Below are positions 50,015-62,539 of a stretch of DNA of 64,000 bases, piece after piece. The position numbers were made by a program, and so were the translations under genes. The notes beneath the pieces are model-generated. The model searched no databases. It was given only the letters and a program-made list of their open reading frames with translations, and had not been told where the DNA came from. The stretch lies in NCBI GenBank assembly GCA_025618425.1, contig CM046851.1, forward strand, positions 8,379,610-8,443,609, given 5' to 3'. Source of the DNA: Heliocidaris tuberculata (lineage: Eukaryota; Echinodermata; Echinoidea; Camarodonta; Echinometridae). Position 1 is the first letter of the stretch. Each line of letters begins with the position of its first letter.

Positions 50015-53000
50015 GATGATAGGCTGTGTAAATTTTTTATTTCATTTTTAAAAACTTGATTTATCATCGATTACAATTCAATTTGTATACATGATGTTTG
50101 TTCCACAACCTGGCATATTCATTGTACAATATGATCCAGACCAATACAACATTCAAACGCAAGTCACTCTGAATTATTAGTCATTTCTTATTGCCAATGA
50201 AAAGATGATCAACAGCACTACAGGTATTAGCCATAATGTGTATAGAGTACCACATACTTACTAAAGTAGACTTCCCAAACCCCATGCTGCATTTATATCA
50301 ATATGAAAGTGTAAGATGTCACTTCGTTTTGCTAGAAAAACTTGTAAACCTATTCTGAGCTACTGCCCACTTATCTATTGGAGAAACTGCAACAAGGGAC
50401 TGATGATGTGGATTCGCATAATAAAAAAATGACCTTTGCACTGATGCAATTGATATAATTATAACAATGATTAAATGTTCAAGAGATCCTTGAGGAAACT
50501 ATGAGGTGATGCTGCCTTGATTCCAGAGTTACAAAGCAAACAGTTCTTTCTCTTATTCTTGAAAAATTAAACTTGTGGCCAAATGCTGGGAAAATACCAG
50601 TCATTAGCTGACCAAAGTGGGGTATGTAAATATTTAACTAGGAGAAATAACAGGGATATTTGAGAGCTTATCTTTTAAGGGTGGCATTAGTACTTATCTC
50701 TTTACAGCTTTGAATGCTTGAAATATAATATTCTTTAATAGCATAATGGTATTGTATATGTGGATCTTTAATATGCCATATCATTTCTCAATATTAATTT
50801 ACAGATTTACACATCATCATCATCATCATCATCATCTTCACGCTCATCAGAGCTAATGTGTGATACTATATCAGGCATGTAGCTCTGGCAGGGCTTTTTC
50901 ATACTGACCCTTGCTTTTGGAAGCTGTTTTACTAGTGTTGCAGGATGAATTGCATGTTATTTGACTATTTCTACATCTACATTATACTCTACTGAAGACT
51001 GTGTTTCTTACAATATGCAAGAATTCCAATTGAGAGGTGTTAAATATGACAACAGCACATTTTTGTCATTTGTTTATAAAAAAAGACTGAGATATAAACA
51101 CTACAGACCATATTCATAAAAGCAAAAAATCTGGCTTAACTGGGTCCACTCATTTATGGGGTGCCAACCGTCAACCCTTTGTTTTCCAAACAAATTACTG
51201 CTATCCTGCAATTAAATGAAGTCATGCATAAACATGAGAAAGAAATTACAATCTTTATTTCATTTACTGTTATTCACTTAGTTACAAAATAATAGTAATT
51301 CTTCTGGGATAAAGAGGGTGGCACTCCATATATCAGTAAACTAACCTTATCCATTCAAACTTTAACTCAACTTAGTACACTTCTATGAAAGTAGCCTACG
51401 ACCCTAAACGTTCACACAGCATACAATGTCTTCCTTCTTCCAAATGTCATAAGTTACTCATTACAAATTATCTCTTCTTATAAACATCTCTACAACTGCT
51501 TAAATGCAACTGCCTGACTATGAACAATACTTTTTTTTGAGAAATAAAAGTCTCCTTTCAGAAAGATAAATCTTAAAATGTGACTGAAAGACAATATATA
51601 TTTTGTCAGAAAGCATATAAGTATTAAAACAGTATATAAGTGATGATATTTCCCTTTCATTACGATAAGATGTTACATTATAAGTCATGCACAATATGCA
51701 CATTCAAAGACAACTCAGTCGCAGATCTGGAATAATGAAATGTATAGGAATGGCACAACTTTACACCACATTGCAATGATAATTTATCCAGCCCTGTTGG
51801 TCATTTCAACATGGAATGATCACTTGGAATACCAAATATTATAAAAGAATATCCCACTTTCCATGATTAATAGACTATAGAATTACACAGCTCCCAGTTA
51901 GTCATACAAAAATTATATTTCTATGCTTAACCCATTACACCAATAAAAATCATTTGTTCTAGACACAATCTCAATATAATTTTAGTTTATAATCTTAAAT
52001 GCTATTCTTCACTGTCAATATTTCAGACATCTATTAGATGTTTCAGAGCGTTTACATGGTTACGATGAATTGATTCACGTGTGGGAATTACAACATTCAC
52101 AAAACCAGTCAGAAAGGGATTAACCCATTAACTACTGAATTCTCTTATTCCCATGAGAAACATTCAGTTGCCGTAGGCAACAGGTTAAGTTTATCACCCT
52201 TCTGGAAATCAACTTGTGGCATTTCAGTTAGCAAGACCCTGTACTTTACTTACAAATTTGGCAGTATTATAAATCTTACAAGTATTCCAGGGAATAATGA
52301 GAATGTCATTTGCAGCTTTTAAACAGTTTGAATATATACTGGCTTTACCCCACAATACATAATATACATGTATAATAGTGCCAAATAGAATATAAGAACA
52401 AGTTTCATTCATTTACAGCAATTAAAAGAGTGAAATAAAACAGGGAAATGTGACTAATAAAAATTCATGCAGATATATAAATATTTACATCAAAAGATGA
52501 AAAAGATCAACACTCATCACAAATCAAAAATCTATAAAGAAAAAAAATAGGAACAACAATCTATATACTTTCAAAGATTACTACAGAAAATACAAATAAT
52601 AATTTGAAAAAGTCTATTAGTCAATGTAGAAACAAAGTCCAACAATTTCTTTAGAAATGTCAAAAAATATGAACATACGGTAAAGATTTGGTATTGTGGA
52701 TATCATAGCAAAATTTGTACATGATTTCATAAGTTTACATCATCAAAGATTTTACTTGGTATAACAGGTACACGTGTAAGGATTATGGATACAGGGTTTT
52801 TATTCCTATTTGTATACTGTCATGTGATAAAGATCTTGTAAGTGAACATGCCCCATACAAAACATTGAACAGTTTATTTAGTCTTCCAGAGAAAACATTG
52901 TTTTCTACTCTGATTTAGAAGATATGTTTTTTCATACTCAATGAAATAAAGATCTGTCTGTTTAACCCACTCAGTATAAAGACATGTTGTTTTGTAACAC

Positions 53001-53466
53001 ACATCTTTGAGGGTCTGTGATACAAAAAAGTCTTACATAGTATTCAAAGGCTAAAACAAGGGACAGGATTTTAACAGGTCTTCATCATTTTATGAATAAT
53101 TAACATCACTGGAAACAGTTTCAAGAGAATTCCTTTTTTCATTGATGTTGACAGGGAGTTCAACATTATCCCCTGTTCTGCATACATGCATGTACTTCTT
53201 CTCTTCAAAGATTAATTTTAGGAGGCCCAAAACAACATCTTACAGTTGCTGTAACTTAAGAAATAAAAAAGGATTTGACATCCTTTATTCATCGGCAAAG
53301 GTGAACAAAATCTTAATCAGACACCAAGGCATCTGACGAACTTTGTATTCAGTCCTCACTTATTCCAGGATTAGCATATGCTTGGGTATCAGGTTGGATC
53401 GCTGTGTCTTTGATCACTCTCTCTCTCTTTAGATGATGCCATTGGAGACAAAATGCTTATGATTTA
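50015..53466 (-). other. Possible long 3' UTR or intergenic tract of the gelsolin-like gene
   Basis: About 3.4 kb of AT-rich DNA lies downstream of the gelsolin-like stop codon. It has no recognisable coding exon, and it is unusually poor in the fold-back elements and homopolymers that fill the rest of the window. A minus-strand AATAAA (TTTATT on the plus strand at about 50037-50042) could end a transcript near 50015-50020. The 3' UTR reading is inference from composition and that hexamer only. Confidence 0.3.
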
Positions 53467-56400
53467 CTAACCTAAAATTGCTGAAAATTGCTTGCATTTT
53501 TGTCCCTCCTTCAAGCTGGTGATTTGTGCCCTCCTATGGTTAGTTTTCTTCAGGTATTCCTGTACGATAAAGACAAAAAAATGTACCGCGACAGATTAAT
53601 CAATCAATAATGGTATATCAAAGATCAACCCGATGACTACTGAATTCTCAAATTCCTATAGGTTTAATACAGAGAACACCCAGTTCCAGTAGACAACAGG
53701 TTCATATGGCAGATATAAAACAGAACTGCACATCTTGAGAAAGATAATCTAGAGTTTAGGTTAATGATAAACAATACATTTTTGAAGATTCAAAGTTATG
53801 AAAAGGTATTATAAAGAACACTGATATAACAAACTCTCATTACAACAAGGTAATTTTGCAGGTCCCACTTCCTTGTATTCTATTGTTTCTATCCCTGATA
53901 TAACAAGGTTTCGATATAAAGAGGTAATTTCAATGGTCTCAAGGAGTTTGTAGTAACGAGGTTCCACTGTATAAATATAAAGCATCTGCCAGCTGATTTC
54001 TAAGATAGAAAGTGCAATGGCTGGGTAAGAAAAATAAAGAATGCATTCCATGAAATGTTGGGATTATGTCTAGGCCATGCACCTTGTCAATCTACAACAC
54101 TCTCAATGTGTTGGCAATTTTCAGAGTATGTGGTTTTCGCCCAGATTTCACTTTTTTGTTAACATTTGGCTGGCCTAAACTATACCACAATATTAATACT
54201 TAATAATTCACAATTATTTTTAAATATGTTCTTCCTTGAAGCTTCCTTGCGAGTACTCAAAACTGGATTTACATTTTGTATTTTAGAATCCTTATCATAT
54301 TGCAAATCAGGGCCCTGTTTCATAAAGCTTGTTATCAGTAACAACTGCTTCATTTCTATGACAAATTTGCTCACAGCCAATCAGATTCAAGGATTTCAGT
54401 AGCTTATAACAATTATTGTAACTTGTTAATATTGATAACAAGTTTTATGAAACGGGGCCCTGATATATTAATTCTTCTTCAATGGTGCAGTGGCAGCAGT
54501 GGGATATAATGACATAAAATCTGAATCATGGCTTACTGTGGCATAGGGGATGCCGTTGTTCTTCTCCTCAGGGTCTGCATCTCGACCAGCCCATACGTAG
54601 CAGGCTTTGCCTGTATCTAGAATGAACACATCCTACATTGTAGAAATAGAAGAAAAGAAATAAAATAAAGGAAAATAGAAGTCGGGTGGAAAAAATTACA
54701 TAACACAGAGCGCATACACCTATTGATAGTTGAATGATATCAATGATAATAATAATATAATAGTACAACCTTCCTCTTAATTGATCAAGACCAAAGCAGT
54801 ATGCAAACACAGATTCTCATTTGACCCTGTAACAAAATACAATGGCCTGAATTCACGAAAGAGGTTTATTTTAACCATGGTCTAAACCATGGTCTAAACC
54901 ATGGTTTAAACCTAGACTAAATTAAGCGTAAAGAAGCGTACATATAAGCAAATTACTGTCCACTCATAAGACAAAAGGACATGCAAGTACTACGTTTATG
55001 GAGGTTTTGACCAAGGTTTAAAATAATCATTTTTTTTGCGTGAATTCGGGCCAATGTGTCTTGGGTGAAGCTTAACCAAGCTTCCAACAGACTGCACAAC
55101 AGGACCTAGGGGATGCAATATATAGTCACTTTGTTCAGAACCTATTTTGTGCGTTATAACTGACATGGTTTTGTGCCAGTCAAAATACAAAAATGATCCT
55201 TTTCCCAACCCCTTTCCCCTTCCAAACTCTCTCTACTCCCTGATAAGCAACTTACACTTGAGTCAAGATCTGATCTGTTGATGTCACTTCCTTTCGATAC
55301 CTCGGTGAAGTCCAGTGCACCTGATGCATTTGAAAGCCTGCAAAATACCAATTTTAACATTATTATTATTCTAATATTACTAATAATTACTAACTAATAA
55401 TTAATAATTATTATCATTACCATTATCTTTATCATCATCATTATTATTATCATTATTGATATTATCATCAGTGCTATTATCATCATCATCATCTTTAGTA
55501 TTTTTATTGTTATTATTTTTATCATCATCATCATCATCACCATCATCATTATCATCACCATCATCAATATCATTATTTTTATTATTGTTATTATCATCAT
55601 CACCATCATCATCATTATCTTTATGATTATTATTATCATCATCACCATCATCATCATCATCACCACCATCATCACCATCATTACCTATACAGGACTCTTT
55701 CAAATGTGTTGCTATCATCCTCTTCCTGCGCAGCTTCATCATCAGCTTCACCATCTACCTCATCGTCTGTGAAATATTCCCAGAATTCATGGTTGGGCGA
55801 CATCTCACTCTCGTCTAGGCTCTCCTTTTGCGCACGCGGTCTCTTTGCGGTCATTGCCTGGAATTCTTGAGCAGACTACAAGGTGCATTAAGAAAAATGG
55901 AGAAAACATGTATGAGTTATTCTGGGATGTTATAAATTACCTCCTGCTCGACATGACTGGGAACACTCAAGGAGCCTACAGGGTGCATCAAGAAAAATGA
56001 AGAAAACGTGAATGAGTTATTCTGGGATATCATGAATTATCTTCTGTTACAATCACAATAAGTTATACCAGAAGACGAGACCCCAAGGGTATAGTGATTA
56101 AGTTTTTTTTAACCCTCCATGGCACAGATGATGTCAGATAATGATAATGAGTAATGATAGTTCATTGCTCATTTTTGTTGACTCACCTTAAACTTCTCAT
56201 CATGTCTACTGCCACTACCAGACCACATGAACATCTTTGTTCCTGCATCCAAGATGTATACATCGTCAGAGTTCAAGTTCTTTCTGGAGATTGATTTGAG
56301 CTTTGGAAAAATTGAGAACAAACAGCTCATCAGGATAGTGTTGAAAATTGCTGAAAGACTACTCTTTCTACCTAAAGATATACAGTTTCAATGGGCATGG

Positions 56401-59400
56401 CATCACAGTGTAGTTGTTCGCACGTACCGGACTTCGGGAAATTACAGGAGAATAACTAGTTCATCAGGGGCCTGTAACATAAAGAGATAAATCAATCTTA
56501 CGACTGATATCAATCGTAAGTCTATGGCAAACCATGTAAGAGTTACAATTGATCGTAGGATTGATTGTATCTCTTTATGTTAGAGGCCCCAGATCTCATA
56601 TGTAGCAACAGCAAAACTTGATGTAACACCAAGAACTTTCTGCAAGTCTCCGAAGCCTTCTGTCACTTTTCATATTTAGAATTTATGATGGCTTTTCATT
56701 ATGGCTTAAATAAAAAGTAATTGGAGGGTGTGTGCATTATGGAAGGCCTGCCAGGGGGAAGGGGGAGGGGGGCTTGAGTCAACAAAGGCCACCTAACTAG
56801 TCTGGTTCACTATGTAAGAAAATGGGCTTTCGTTCAAAATTTTTGGAGATTAGCAAAACTATACATTTTTATAATCGTTAGAACATGGGAAATTCAAAAA
56901 TTGATGTTGGCATTTGCACAAATTACCGGCATAGCAGCCATTTTGGATTTTCAAAATGGCCGCTATGTGTAACTCGTACTGAACAAATTAGAAGATATTT
57001 TTTTAACAGAGCCTCATCTTACCATGTATGTATCATCATATTAAAGGGCATTACATTTTCTACAACATGATACCACATTTAATGGGTTTGGTGATGATTT
57101 GCGATACGATTCTTGGCCAAGAATGTGATTGTTTACATAATTTTTTACAAATATGAATTTCTTCAAAATACGTATTTCTCATTATTTCAAAAGTTATTTT
57201 CACTAATTAGTTCAAACTTTTCAGAAAACTGCGCATATGTACGGTTAATATCATATAAAAATTACAAGTCCATTGCTTATAAAACAAAACAGTTATAGCG
57301 CTCTAAAGTTGACACTTTGATATTAGCTAAAGTAGAGAATCGATAACAAAAGTGGTTACTAAGTGCTGCCTTCTCCCTGACAGTTGTAACATTTGGGAGA
57401 CGTGAAATGGATTATTTCGTTAGTACATGCTATTGTCATGCAGATGAATATTTTAATAGGAAGTGTGATGTCAGATGATTCAGTACGATCACATTTTAGT
57501 GATATGCAATTGTTTATTAGTTCCCGTTGCTATGATACAAATGTGCCTAATAACCGATGATATGTGTTGAGAAATAAAAAGGCTAACTGTCCAATAATGT
57601 ATGTGAGGAAACTTGGTTTAAGTGATAATCACGATTCACACTCCAACACACGTATATATACTAGATTATAGGGTACAGAACTTGCACCCCTACATGTCCA
57701 TGCCTTCCCCTCCCCCTTTCTGTTTTTAAAACGAGACAAATTGGTACAAAGTAATATTCATAAAGTACTTTGGATAAGGGTAAAAAAAATCAATGAGCCT
57801 TGACAAATCATTAAAATCTCATGGTTACGGGAAAAATATCTGCCAATGCCTTACCATTCTCCTCCCCCACCCCTTTCCCTCTAAAATTTAACTTAAAACA
57901 ATACCTACAAGTATTATTGGTACAAGGAAGCAATTTAGGCCATCAGTGAAATAACATGGGACCTGTATTCACGTGATAGACAAGATTTACACTCTAAAAC
58001 ATGTAGATACTTGGTGGTGGGGTTCAAAACTTGCGCCCGCACCTTCTCTCCCCCCCCCCCCCCCCCTCAGTTGTACAGGGAGGACATATTGATACCAAAC
58101 AGTTTTTACCATCAATCCAAGGCCGCCATATGGTTGACCCCCAAAATTGGGTCCCCTGTAACATTTCCAAGCACTTTCAATATTAAAACGAGCATAGTCT
58201 TACGAGGTGGGGAGGGGTGGGGGCTAGGGGCTGAAAGTAAAGTTTACATTCGGGCAAGAGGTGTCAGCCCCCCCCCCCCCCCCATGGCTCAGTTGTAGAT
58301 AAAGTTCATCAGTTGGTCTCAATCAGCGCATTTCACGCCTCTCTAAATTTTGACTTTCTTCATTTCAGCATTGCAAAAATCTTTTGCCACGAAAGATCCT
58401 TCTAAACTTAGGTGACGTTTTGAGTAAAAAGTGATTTAACACAATATTTCTTGCTTCCACTGTTTATCTTATATTTTTTAAAAATTGTCTTACTTAAGCT
58501 TTACTATTTACCTTAAATAGAAGAACTGAAAGCAAAAAAATGTGACCTTTCGAGATTTTTTCTCTGTTTTTGTACAAAGTGGTTAAAATGCAATATTTCA
58601 TATTCTATTTGTATATCTTTTTTTCTCCTTATTTATGTTATTAAGCTTTTACTATTTACCTTAAAAAGCAGAACTGAAAGTAAATAAAGTTAAAAACAAA
58701 ACAAAACAATATGACATGTAGGAAATGAGCATTTTAAAGGTTGTGAGCTGTCTGTGCTGTAATGGCGTGATCTTACAATACAATTGTAACAGATTAGCCT
58801 AACTGGAGTGCCCTAAAACGTCTTTGGGCCAAGTAAAGTACATGTATGTAATAAATATTTGTTGTACTGTAAAATACAATTATTTAGTTTGCACATGCTG
58901 GTCGACATATTAGAACAGGAAGTCTGTCTCTAGTTTAATACAGTATAATTGAGTACATAGTAGGTTAAAATAATACAGCTAAAGAACTGCACTTGGTATT
59001 TAATTCAAGGGGTAGTTATCCGGGGGAGGGGGGGGGGGATGACCAGTGATGATAGTCGATGGGAAAGTTCGTAGACTGAAAAACAAAAGTCGTTAAAAAG
59101 TGACTTTATTCATTTGCATTCAATTGTTTTTCAACCATATCTTGCTTTATAGGTCTGTTATTAGAGGGTCTTATTTCTGAATCAATATTCAGATAGAAAA
59201 GGGATAATAAAAGAAGAAGAAATTACAAATGATCTACAAAGAAATAAAAACAAATTGCTGTTTTTCATTCAAATTGTACAAAAATATAAATTCTTGCCTG
59301 AAGAGAAGAAAATTAGAAACCAAAATATAGCATGACTGTATAATTTTTCTAAACTTGGTGTCAAAATATGTGCAAGACTTCAAGGACAAAAGCCAGAACG

Positions 59401-62287
59401 TGGCACAGTTTCAGTTTAGAGACGAAATGAAATTTGTCTGAGGGCTCCTGTGCAAGACTTCAAGGACAAAAGCCAGAACGTGGCATAGTTTCAGTTTAGA
59501 GACGCAGTGAAATTTGTCTGAGGGCTCCTAGCGCCCCAAATGCTTAAAGTGAAGGAAGAATCAAGATTATAAGTTTGTGATAGCACCAAATATTTCCCTG
59601 ATCAAGGAAACATAAGCATCATATTTCATGTAGTTTTTATGTTGACCACAGAGAAAGGGCAAAATATGCATTTTATGTCGGTCATTTTGAAAATCCAAGA
59701 TGGAAGCCACATGAAGCGTTGAGATAGGGACTCTAATGACGTCACCAATGTTTTTCCTGACCCTGGAAACATAGTATTAGAATATTCCAATATGTTTCTA
59801 GGCTGCCTTGAAGCAGAGATAGGGCAATATAATATTTCATGGCAGCCAATTTGAAAATCCAAAATGGCCGCCATATGCGATGAAGCGTTGGGAGTAGAAG
59901 TCTAGTAATGTCACAGATTCTTTTCTCGACCCAAGAAACGTAGGATTAGCATATTTCATTCAGTTTCTACGTTGAAAAGAAGCCGACGTAGGGGAAAAAA
60001 TGTATTTGTGGCGGCCACTTTTAAAATTCAAAATGGCCACCATGTCCAATGAAGCGTTGAGATTGGAAGTTTAATTATATGTCACTAATCGTTTTCCTGA
60101 CCCAGGAAACAAAGTACTAGCATATTCTGTTAAGTTGCTATTGGTTGACTTGAATATATATATATATATACATACATACATACATACATATGTGTGCCAT
60201 TTTTAAAATACAAAATGGCCGCCGTGTGCGATGACGCATTAAGATTAGAAGTCTAAATATGTCACCAATTGTTTTATCGACCCAAGAAACGTAGGATCAG
60301 CATATTTCATACAGTTTCTACGTTGAAAAGAAGCCGACGTAGGGGAAAAAATGTATTTGTGGCGGCCACTTTGAAAATTCAAAATGGCCACCATGTCCAA
60401 TGAAGCGTTGAGATTGAAAGTTTAATTATGTCACTAATCGTTTTCCTGACCCAGGAAACAAAGTACTAGCATATTCTGTTAAGTTGCTATTGGTTGACTT
60501 GAATATATATATATATATATACATACATACATATGTGTGCCATTTTTTAAATACAAAATGGCCGCCGTGTGCGATGACGCATTAAGATTAGAAGTCTAAA
60601 TATGTCACCAATTGTTTTATCGACCGAGAAAAGGATTAGAATATTTTTGCTAAGTTCCTAGGTTGACCAAAAGCAGAGAGGAGGCAACTTATATATTACA
60701 CGTATGCCATTTTGAAAATCCAAAATGGCCTCCATATGCGAGGAAGCGGTAGAAGAAGATGTCTAGATGTCACCATTTTTTTTCTGCACCCATAAATAGT
60801 AGGACTGGTCCATTTCATTACGTTTATACATTTAAAAGAAGCTGAGATAAGGCAAATTATGTATTTTATGGCGGCCATTTTGAAAATCCAAAATGGCCAC
60901 CAAGCCGGTGTTTGTGCAAATGCCAACATCATTATTTTGCTTATCCATGCTCTAACGATTCCGAAAATGTATAGTTTTGCTTATCTCCCAAAACTTTGAA
61001 CAAAAATATATAGTGAACTGACTAGAAGGCAGCCCTTGGCTTTATTTCTCTGTTTTAGAAAATATCAAAGTGTGAACTTTAGAGTACTATAACTTTTTTG
61101 TTAGAAAAGTAATGAACTTGTAATTTTTATATGATATTGACCCTATATATGGTTGATTTTCTGTAAAGTTGGAAGTCATTAGTGAAATGGACTTTTGAAA
61201 TATGGAGAAATATTTAATTTGAAGCAATTCATATTTTTGAAAAAAAATGATAAAAATCACATTTTCTGCCCCAAATAGTTGTACAAATCATCACGAAACC
61301 CATCGAATGTGGTGTCATGCTGTAGAGAATTTAATGCCCTTTAATATGCTACCACAAAAATGACAGAATGAGGTTCTGTTACAAAAATATCTTCAAAAGT
61401 GTTCAATACTAGTTACATATGGCGGCCATTTTGAAAATCCAAAATGGCTGCTCGGTCAGGGTTTTGTGCAAATGCCAACATCAATTTTCGGATTCCCCAT
61501 GTTCTACCAATTCCAAAAATGTATAGTTTTGCTAATCTCCAAAAACTTTGAACAAAAATACATAGTGAACCTGACTAAACCTAGAACAGTGCCTGGTCAA
61601 TGGGTGGATTGATCTTACCTCTTTGATTTCTAGTCTTGCCTTCCTTCCCTTGCCTTCCATGTGACAATGGAGGAGTCTGGGGACGTACTCCTCTGGCTTC
61701 ACATGCCTAAAACCAGTGTCAGCACCACCGGACATATACCTACAAATAATAATAATATCACTTATAATATTAAGTCTGATAGTCAAAGCATAACGATCGC
61801 CATTATTCCATTTTTCATACATTCAAACTAGCAAGACACAACATGCGTGTGCAATCCCAAGCAAACTGGCCTCATAATGCGAGACAAAATATAATCAAAA
61901 CGACTTTAAAACCAATGAAAAGATATCACAATGACATTTATTACCCCAAATTACAGTAAAGTTAGAATTTTTATTCCGTAATGCTAGAATTGTCCAGCAT
62001 AATGATTGGCGTTACTCCATTTTTCATACGCTAATTAGCAAGACAGAACACTATTAACAGGCATGCACTGTTCTGTGAGCTGGTATTGAGATTACTGTAT
62101 TTCAGCTTCCAAAGACACCAGATACAATGACTTCACAGGACTAGTTATGAGCAACTTACACGATACTCTTGAAGTAGCTCTTGAAGAGATCTGACTCGTT
62201 ACCCTGAACTTCTCTGTGTTGTACTGGTTTATCATCCAGGTATGTGTCCAACTCCACTGTCTTGTATGCCGCTGTTCCATACTCGTC
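53467..62287 (-). CDS. Gelsolin/severin-type actin-binding protein, 3' part (5' exons off the window)
   Basis: Seven minus-strand exons join in phase: 62287-62160, 61739-61619, 56300-56187, 55875-55685, 55337-55256, 54632-54537 and 53559-53467 (stop TAG). They encode 274 residues of the C-terminal part. Gelsolin-repeat hallmarks appear in order. The end of G1 has [14 protein letters not shown] and [13 protein letters not shown]2 has [25 protein letters not shown] and MFMWSG. G3 has [32 protein letters not shown], and a short tail with EYLKKTN and LKEGQ. The layout fits three-repeat proteins (severin, fragmin, CapG or invertebrate gelsolin-like proteins), which sever or cap actin filaments in a calcium-dependent way. 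An unusual acidic stretch ([18 protein letters not shown]) lies between G2 and G3. The final exon could alternatively use a weak donor at its end (AG/GTTAGT), so the exact C-terminus is less sure. The first half of G1 should lie beyond 64000. Confidence 0.88.
54309..54462. mobile_element. Palindromic MITE, TIR AGGGCCCTGTTTCATAAAG
   Basis: The ends GGGCCCTGTTTCATAAAGCT and the inverse of GGGCCCCGTTTCATAAAACT bracket about 100 bp in the last intron of the gelsolin-like gene. Confidence 0.8.
54839..55055. mobile_element. MITE with TIR TGGCCYGAATTCACG
   Basis: The left end 'tggcctgaattcacgaaaga' is the inverse of the right end 'gcgtgaattcgggcca'. The 'ccatggtctaaa' motif repeats in tandem near the left end. 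Lies in a gelsolin-like gene intron. Confidence 0.75.
55390..55684. repeat. (ATC/ATT)n microsatellite filling an intron
   Basis: The repeat occupies nearly the whole 347-bp intron between gelsolin-like exons 55875-55685 and 55337-55256. It touches the splice donor. Confidence 0.9.
56468..56589. mobile_element. Palindromic MITE, TIR GGGCCTGTAACATAAAGAGA, copy 1
   Basis: The 122-bp element is almost wholly self-complementary around 'gactgatatcaatcgtaag', with direct CAG flanks (56465-56467, 56590-56592). Confidence 0.85.
59372..59530. repeat. Tandem duplication, about 79 bp x 2
   Basis: Two adjacent copies of the block starting 'tgcaagacttcaaggacaaa' and ending 'gtctgagggctcct' differ at only a few bases. 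Confidence 0.85.
59680..60930. repeat. Tandem array of palindromic 'gccattttgaaaatccaaaa' units
   Basis: At least seven units recur roughly every 150-190 bp. Each has 'gccattttgaaaat' next to its near-inverse 'aaaatggccgcc', then 'gatgaagcgttgagat' and a 'cctgacccaggaaac' block. Two successive units (about 60000-60290 and 60350-60630) are nearly identical, including a (TA)n(CATA)n insert, so a higher-order unit of about 350 bp has duplicated. Confidence 0.8.
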
Positions 62288-62330
62288 CTGAAAAATGGGA
62301 AAATAGTACCGTAATCATAATGATAAGACT

Positions 62331-62520
62331 ACTACTGTGGAGATGTCCTCTAGTGGATAAGTGACTGGACTATGAAGCACGTGGTACAGGATTCAAATCC
62401 CTGCCATGTCACTAATGTCCTATGGCAAGACATTAATCTGCAGTTGCCACTCTCCATCCAGGTGAAAATAATGGGTAGTAACACTGGCATGCAACCCCAA
62501 ACATGATGAGCAAAATACTT
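62331..62520 (+). mobile_element. tRNA-derived SINE, family 2, second copy
   Basis: This copy keeps a tRNA-like start ('ctagtggataagtgactgg' A-box region and 'aggattcaaatccct' B-box region). It then runs through the same 'cactaatgtcctatggcaag' and 'tgccactctccatccaggtg' core as 11222-11545. It lies within the gelsolin-like gene's intron, 5' of the 62287-62160 exon. Confidence 0.7.
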
Positions 62521-62539
62521 TTTGATGATATCCCCTTTA

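Larger units (their letters stand above)
56811..61585. mobile_element. About 4.8 kb element with about 530-bp inverted arms
   Basis: The left arm (about 56811-57340) and right arm (about 61055-61585) are inverted near-copies. Shared strings include 'ggttcactatgt', 'ttggcatttgcacaaa', 'ttaaagggcatta' and 'gtttggtgatgatttg', each with its complement on the other side. The outer ends approximate TAGTCTGGTTCACTATGT and its inverse. No transposase was recognised inside. It fills most of the intron between gelsolin-like exons 61739-61619 and 56300-56187. Confidence 0.75.

Noticed and set aside
54474..54536. Read-through end of the gelsolin-like gene (stop at about 54474)
   Set aside because: The donor ACA/GTAAGC and a good gelsolin-type exon at 53559-53467 in matching phase make splicing far more likely.
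59372..60930. CRISPR-like spaced repeats
   Set aside because: Units are long, diverged, palindromic satellite copies in an animal intron, not short identical repeats with unique spacers.
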